From contig CAJUJY010000094.1 of assembly GCA_910586555.1 (NCBI GenBank), forward strand, positions 1-10,140: a stretch of DNA of 10,140 nt, read 5' to 3'. Source of the DNA: an uncultured Lachnospiraceae bacterium (GTDB taxonomy: Bacteria > Bacillota > Clostridia > Lachnospirales > Lachnospiraceae). Below, one piece after another: positions 6,215 through 10,140 of the stretch (position 1 is its first letter; the number at the start of each line of letters is the position of its first letter). The notes beneath the pieces were generated by a model, which saw nothing but the letters and a program-made list of their open reading frames with translations, made no database searches and was not told the DNA's origin. The position numbers and the translations under genes were made by a program.

Positions 6215-6934
6215 ATGGTTAATTTTACAAAATCAAGTATGAACAGTTTTTCATATGCTGGCTGGAAGGCATATTTTATGCAAAATGCTGCCCAGCGCCT
6301 GGTTATCCCGTTCCAGGATGATAAATTAACAGAGAAAGAAAAGAAATTAATATTTCCATCTATATGTAAATTTGAACGTGGGGAACATTCTGATGGAAAA
6401 CATCTGGAAAAGGTGGCAGGTATTTTTTCTAAGAAAATAAATAATAAAGACTACAATGACTGTATAAAGCTGTTTATTAAAGAAGAAAATGTACATTCTG
6501 GATATTTAGAATTATATATGCAACATTATAATGTCCACGCAAAGGAAAATATAATGCTGGATAATATATTCAGGCGCTTAAGAAAGCTTGCAGGGCTACA
6601 GTGTGAAGTTATAGTGCTGGTAACTGCTGAAATTATAGCACTATCATATTATGATGCTTTAAAAGATGCCACCAGATCCCACGCATTAAAGGCTATATGC
6701 AAACAGATGCTTTGTGATGAAATACCCCATGTTATGTTCCAGTCATATACACTTTCACACTTTAAAAATAGATTTTATACCAGGTTTATCCGGGTTATTT
6801 TTATGGAAATTACGTCTATTGCTGCATGGGCAGGCTGCTATAAAGTGTTTGTACAGGCAGGCTGGACATTTAAGAAATTTATATGCCATAACCTTTATTA
6901 TCTTAGACAGTCTATGGAATTATCCGAAGTATAG
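6215..6934 (+). CDS. Ferritin-like di-iron carboxylate protein
   Basis: A 239-residue, mostly helical protein with a di-iron ligand set: Glu57 (RGEHSDG), Glu91-x-x-His94 (EENVHSGY), Glu139 (VTAEIIALSYYDAL) and Glu169-x-x-His172 (CDEIPHVMF). Two ExxH motifs plus two single Glu on separate helices are the hallmark of ferritin-like oxidases and oxygenases. Spacing between ligands (34, 48, 30) resembles AurF-type N-oxygenases, but the extra AurF histidine four residues before the last ExxH is absent (Met165). The substrate is unknown. The start is 8 bp after the PBP stop, with an AAAGGAG site at 6195-6201 and a long 13-nt spacing, so it is co-transcribed with and perhaps coupled to the PBP. The stretch 190-215 is hydrophobic and could be a buried helix. 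No convincing terminator follows; only a 7-bp A/T hairpin lies at 6941-6957. Confidence 0.7.
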   Translation: MVNFTKSSMNSFSYAGWKAYFMQNAAQRLVIPFQDDKLTEKEKKLIFPSICKFERGEHSDGKHLEKVAGIFSKKINNKDYNDCIKLFIKEENVHSGYLELYMQHYNVHAKENIMLDNIFRRLRKLAGLQCEVIVLVTAEIIALSYYDALKDATRSHALKAICKQMLCDEIPHVMFQSYTLSHFKNRFYTRFIRVIFMEITSIAAWAGCYKVFVQAGWTFKKFICHNLYYLRQSMELSEV

Positions 6935-6961
6935 GAATTGAATAAAAGTATTTTATTTAAA

Positions 6962-6988
6962 TTAGCACTCACCTCTTGACTTGGCTAA
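6962..6988. promoter_or_regulatory. CIRCE-like HrcA operator of clpB
   Basis: A perfect left CIRCE arm TTAGCACTC (6962-6970), a 9-bp spacer, then CTTGGCTAA (6980-6988). The right arm keeps only the distal GCTAA of the consensus GAGTGCTAA. The correct 9-bp spacing and overlap with the -35 of the clpB promoter support HrcA repression, probably weaker than at a full CIRCE. Confidence 0.6.
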
Positions 6989-7004
6989 CAAAAAGTGTTA
7001 TGAT
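6976..7004 (+). promoter_or_regulatory. clpB promoter
   Basis: TTGACT (6976-6981), a 17-bp spacer, TATGAT (6999-7004): a near-consensus sigma-A promoter. Transcription would start near 7011, giving a leader of about 80 nt. It overlaps the CIRCE-like site, so HrcA binding would block RNA polymerase. Confidence 0.8.
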
Positions 7005-7093
7005 TGCTTCCAGTAAAAGTGGTAATATTATTATATATACTTGTACCTTGCTGTTTACAGCCAGGAGTTAGTTTATATTTGGAGGTGTGGGTT

Positions 7094-9673
7094 ATGAATA
7101 TTAGTAAATTTACACAGAAATCACAGGAAGTTGTACAAAACTGTGAGAAGGTTGCAATGGATTATGGCCACCAGGAAATTGCGCAGCCGCATCTGCTTTA
7201 TTCCATGATGTCAGTTGAAGACAGCCTTATTAGAAAACTTATAGGAAAAATGGATATTGAGCCAGATGTTTTTATGGCACAGATAGAAGGGCTTCTTTCA
7301 AAACGTCCAAAAGTAAGCGGCGGGCAATTTTATATAGACCAGTATCTTAACCAGGTTTTAATATATGCAGAAGATGAAGCAAAACATATGGGAGATGAAT
7401 ATGTTTCTGTTGAACATTTATTTTTAAGCCTGCTTGTGCATCCTGATAAGGACATTAAGGCACTTATGAAACAGTGCCATATTACAAAAGAAAGGTTTTT
7501 ACAGGCATTATCAAAAGTAAGGGGCAACCAGAGGGTGACAAGTGATAACCCTGAAGCCACATATGATACACTTGAAAAATATGGTGCAGACCTTGTTGAA
7601 AGGGCAGCAGATGGCAAAATGGATCCTGTTATTGGCAGGGATAATGAAATCCGCAATATTATAAGGATACTTTCACGTAAAACCAAAAACAACCCTGTGC
7701 TTATTGGTGAACCTGGTGTTGGCAAAACAGCGGCTGTTGAAGGGCTTGCACAGCGTATTGTGCGTGGAGATGTCCCAGAAGCATTAAAAGATAAGAAGAT
7801 ATTTGCACTTGATATGGGTGCACTTGTTGCAGGAGCTAAATACCGTGGTGAGTTTGAAGAGCGTCTTAAAGCTGTGCTTGAAGAAGTTAAGAAAAGTGAC
7901 GGGCAGATAATCCTTTTTATTGATGAACTGCATACAATAGTTGGTGCTGGCAAGACAGACGGTGCAATGGATGCAGGAAATATGTTAAAACCAATGCTTG
8001 CACGTGGTGAACTGCATTGTATAGGAGCAACTACACTTGACGAATACCGTATGTATATTGAGAAAGATGCAGCACTGGAAAGAAGATTCCAGCCTGTAAT
8101 GGTTGCTGAACCGGCAGTTGAAGATACAATTTCCATACTGCGCGGGCTTAAAGACAGGTATGAAGTTTTCCACGGGGTTAAAATAACAGATGCAGCACTG
8201 GTAGCAGCAGCAACATTATCAAACAGATATATTTCAGACCGTTTTCTTCCTGACAAGGCAATAGACCTTGTAGATGAAGCATGTGCAATGATAAAAACAG
8301 AGCTTGACAGCCTGCCAGCAGAACTTGATGAAGTACAAAGAAAAATTATGCAGTTTGAAATAGAAGAAGCTGCACTGAAAAAAGAAAATGACAACCTTTC
8401 TAAAGAAAGGCTTGCAAACCTGCAAAAAGAACTTGCAGAACTAAAAGATAATTTTACATCACAGAAAGCAAAATGGGACCAGGAGAAATCCGCTGTAGAC
8501 AAAGTTAATAAACTTAAAGAAAGCATAAACGCTGTAAATACAGAAATGGAAGCTGCCAAAAGGGATTATAACCTTGAAAAACTTGCAGAGTTACAATATG
8601 GCAAGCTGCCAGGACTTGAAAAGCAGCTTGCAGAAGAAGAGGAAAGGATTAAGAATAATAACAATACACTTGTACAGGAAAATGTTACAGATGATGAAAT
8701 TGCCAAGATTATTTCAAGATGGACAGGGATTCCTGTTGCCAGATTAAACGAAGGTGAAAGGGAGAAAACACTGCATCTTGAAGAAGAACTCCATAAACGT
8801 GTAATCGGGCAGGACGAAGGCGTAAAACTCGTATCAGAGGCAATACTCCGTTCCAAAGCAGGCATAAAAGACCCGTCAAAACCTATAGGTTCTTTCCTGT
8901 TTTTAGGGCCTACAGGCGTTGGTAAAACTGAACTTGCAAAAACACTTGCAGCAAGCCTTTTTGATGATGAAAACAATATGGTAAGAATTGATATGAGTGA
9001 ATATATGGAGAAATACTCCGTTTCAAGGCTTATAGGAGCACCTCCGGGATATGTAGGGTATGAAGAAGGCGGCCAGCTTACAGAAGCAGTAAGAAGAAAA
9101 CCTTATTCCGTTGTACTCTTTGATGAAATAGAAAAAGCCCATCCAGATGTATTTAATGTACTTTTACAAGTACTTGATGATGGCAGGATTACAGATTCAC
9201 AAGGACGCACAGTAGACTTTAAAAATACAATACTTATCCTTACATCAAATATTGGTTCATCATACCTGCTTGAAGGAATTACAGAAGATGGCAGCATAAG
9301 CAGCAAGGCACAGGAACTGGCAATGAATGACTTACGTGCAAGCTTCCGTCCTGAATTTTTAAACAGGCTTGATGAAATAGTTATGTTTAAACCGCTTTCA
9401 AAGGAAAATATAAGCGGAATTATAAATATACTACTAGAAGAATTAAATAAAAGGCTTGCAGACAGGGAAATTAAAGTACGCCTTACAGATGCTGCAATAA
9501 ACCTTGCAGCAGAGGAAGCCTATGAACCAAGTTTTGGTGCACGCCCGCTTAAAAGATACCTGCAAAAAAATGTTGAAACACTTCTGGCAAAAGAAATCCT
9601 TAATAATAAAACAATGCCAGGTGATACAATAGTAATTGACAATATAGAAGGAAAACTTGGAATAAAATATTAA
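7094..9673 (+). CDS. clpB: ATP-dependent protein disaggregase ClpB
   Basis: An 859-residue Hsp100 chaperone of full family length that, as a hexamer with DnaK, threads aggregated proteins through its pore in the cytoplasm. ATG 7094 is chosen because GGAGG lies at 7081-7085 with 8-nt spacing and the product opens MNISKFTQKSQEVVQ, as ClpB does. An in-frame TTG at 7004 falls within the promoter. Domains from this start: N-domain 1-145; NBD1 with Walker A GEPGVGKT (205-212), Walker B ILFIDE (near 273-278) and pore loop KYRG (249-252); the coiled-coil middle domain, about 380-520, which separates ClpB from ClpC and ClpA; and NBD2 with Walker A GPTGVGKT (605-612), pore loop GYVGY (652-656) and Walker B VVLFDE (673-678). 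It has its own heat-shock-type promoter and stands as a single-gene unit. All catalytic motifs are intact. Confidence 0.97.
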   Translation: MNISKFTQKSQEVVQNCEKVAMDYGHQEIAQPHLLYSMMSVEDSLIRKLIGKMDIEPDVFMAQIEGLLSKRPKVSGGQFYIDQYLNQVLIYAEDEAKHMGDEYVSVEHLFLSLLVHPDKDIKALMKQCHITKERFLQALSKVRGNQRVTSDNPEATYDTLEKYGADLVERAADGKMDPVIGRDNEIRNIIRILSRKTKNNPVLIGEPGVGKTAAVEGLAQRIVRGDVPEALKDKKIFALDMGALVAGAKYRGEFEERLKAVLEEVKKSDGQIILFIDELHTIVGAGKTDGAMDAGNMLKPMLARGELHCIGATTLDEYRMYIEKDAALERRFQPVMVAEPAVEDTISILRGLKDRYEVFHGVKITDAALVAAATLSNRYISDRFLPDKAIDLVDEACAMIKTELDSLPAELDEVQRKIMQFEIEEAALKKENDNLSKERLANLQKELAELKDNFTSQKAKWDQEKSAVDKVNKLKESINAVNTEMEAAKRDYNLEKLAELQYGKLPGLEKQLAEEEERIKNNNNTLVQENVTDDEIAKIISRWTGIPVARLNEGEREKTLHLEEELHKRVIGQDEGVKLVSEAILRSKAGIKDPSKPIGSFLFLGPTGVGKTELAKTLAASLFDDENNMVRIDMSEYMEKYSVSRLIGAPPGYVGYEEGGQLTEAVRRKPYSVVLFDEIEKAHPDVFNVLLQVLDDGRITDSQGRTVDFKNTILILTSNIGSSYLLEGITEDGSISSKAQELAMNDLRASFRPEFLNRLDEIVMFKPLSKENISGIINILLEELNKRLADREIKVRLTDAAINLAAEEAYEPSFGARPLKRYLQKNVETLLAKEILNNKTMPGDTIVIDNIEGKLGIKY

Positions 9674-9699
9674 ACCAGAAAATAATTTTAAGACAGCAA

Positions 9700-9906
9700 T
9701 TTAACCTCATCAAGTAAGCACCCGCTTCTATATTGTGAAAATATAAGCTGCGGGCAGGGACTTACTTGTTTCAGTGGGAGTACAAGCTTCCACTGAAAAG
9801 CTGCGATAGCGGCTATGAGGTTGTTTTGTAAGTGGGTAAGTTGTGGGTGCCTGCTTGCGTGCAGCCAAAGACTGCTTGAAATGCGGATTGCGAATATCCA
9901 CTTGAC
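9700..9906 (+). ncRNA. Structured RNA-like element, copy 2
   Basis: This 207-nt element is homologous along its whole length to 3780-3994, from TTTAAC at the 5' end to CTTGAC at the 3' end. Every main helix is kept: P1 9703-9710/9815-9822; P2 9711-9718/9761-9768; P3 around 9721-9754; P4 9769-9780/9787-9798 with the same TACAAG loop; P5 9799-9804/9809-9814; and the pseudoknot partner TTGTA at 9826-9830. Pair-preserving changes include ATGTT/AACAT to ATATT/AATAT in P3, U-G to U-A in P2, and G-C to G-U in P4. The copy-1 insert CCCTTTAAAGGG is absent. The 3' hairpins are weaker here. It starts 27 nt after the clpB stop, so it could be transcribed by readthrough; no promoter of its own was found. 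Confidence 0.6.
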
Positions 9907-9982
9907 ATAAAAATTATCCCTTCAAAAAGCGTGATGTCCTTAACGGAGAAAACAAAAAACCGAATAGGATGACAACAGAAAG

Positions 9983-10024
9983 ACCAGTCATAACCAAGCA
10001 ATAGTTTGGTATGGCTGGTTTTTT
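9983..10024 (+). terminator. Strong rho-independent terminator downstream of clpB and RNA copy 2
   Basis: ACCAGTCATA(A)CCAA (9983-9998) pairs with TTGGTATGGCTGGT (10006-10019), with one bulged A and one G-T wobble, around a loop of 7-8 nt. Six T follow (10019-10024). It is the only strong + strand terminator seen after clpB, about 310 nt past the stop, so a clpB readthrough transcript would include RNA copy 2. The stretch 9907-9982 between holds nothing recognisable. Confidence 0.8.
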
Positions 10025-10087
10025 GTGTTATATGTTTACTTTCAAGATCTTCGCAATTTTTTTCGACTTTTTATAACAATATATTGC

Positions 10088-10109
10088 CACGGAAATCAAT
10101 TTTCAAAAA
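10088..10109 (-). repeat. Right arm of the 22-bp inverted repeat (mate at 31-52)
   Basis: Exact reverse complement of 31-52. It lies in intergenic DNA between the terminator at 9983 and the possible third RNA-element copy. Read on the - strand it would encode the same FLKIDFR peptide seen at the start of the propeller frame, but that frame stops soon after. Confidence 0.6.
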
Positions 10110-10129
10110 TCTCACAAATCTTGGAAGAC

Positions 10130-10140
10130 TCAAGTAAGCA
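10130..10140 (+). ncRNA. Possible start of a third copy of the RNA-like element, cut by the window edge
   Basis: The last 11 bases, TCAAGTAAGCA, are identical to 9710-9720, the P1/P2 boundary and P2 5' arm of copy 2. The preceding bases differ: GGAAGACT at 10123-10130 instead of AACCTCAT. That would be expected if P1 of this copy has a different but still self-complementary sequence. Only 11 bases are visible, so this is tentative. Confidence 0.25.

Noticed and set aside
6941..6957. AATAAAA/TTTTATT hairpin as terminator after the di-iron gene
   Set aside because: Seven A/T-only pairs and no GC core or clean T tract; too weak to call.
7004..7093. In-frame TTG start giving a 30-residue N-terminal extension of ClpB
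   Set aside because: The TTG overlaps the -10 of the promoter, has no ribosome binding site and adds a hydrophobic stretch foreign to ClpB. ATG 7094 has GGAGG and the family N-terminus.
7330..8559. 409-codon open frame antisense to clpB
   Set aside because: Ser/Leu/Ala-rich shadow of the ClpB codon pattern with no ribosome binding site and no recognisable domain.
9813..10001. 62-codon open frame on the - strand across RNA copy 2
   Set aside because: It overlaps the structured element, lacks a ribosome binding site and has no family resemblance.

Overview
The window reads as chromosome from a low-GC Clostridia-type Firmicute, most likely a Lachnospiraceae relative. This rests on AT-rich codon use, AGGAG-type ribosome binding sites, sigma-A promoters, a HrcA/CIRCE-like heat-shock operator and BlaI/MecI-like operators. 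The species cannot be named from the sequence.

Layout, all genes on the + strand: (1) 4-1350, a beta-propeller-type protein whose N-terminus is cut by the window edge or rearranged, ending at a strong terminator (1482-1520). (2) 1351-1986, a 636-base gap holding that terminator, a hairpin resembling an IS200/IS605 right end (1581-1610), a near-consensus promoter (1625-1653) and a roughly 330-nt structured leader that looks like an uncharacterised or degenerate riboswitch. (3) 1987-3765, a methyl-accepting chemotaxis protein with an extracytoplasmic sCache-type sensor. (4) 3780-3994, a structured RNA-like element, copy 1. (5) 3990-6934, a two-gene operon behind two palindromes resembling BlaI/MecI operators: a MecA-like class B penicillin-binding protein (GTG start at 4089) and a ferritin-like di-iron protein. 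(6) 6962-9673, clpB with its own promoter overlapped by a CIRCE-like operator. (7) 9700-9906, copy 2 of the RNA-like element, then a strong terminator (9983-10024), one arm of a 22-bp inverted repeat whose mate lies at 31-52, and what may be the first bases of a third RNA-element copy at the right edge.

The genes share a stress and environment-sensing flavour (chemoreceptor, low-affinity transpeptidase, ClpB disaggregase) but form at least three separately controlled units.

The most interesting content is non-coding. The element of about 210 nt occurs twice, 5.9 kb apart, with pair-preserving changes in its helices, a possible loop-to-downstream pseudoknot in both copies, and an indel that adds a self-complementary segment. 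It looks like a real RNA (orphan ncRNA, raiA-like, or a guide-RNA/transposon derivative) rather than a passive repeat. The MecA-like PBP plus di-iron protein operon is the second item worth following up.
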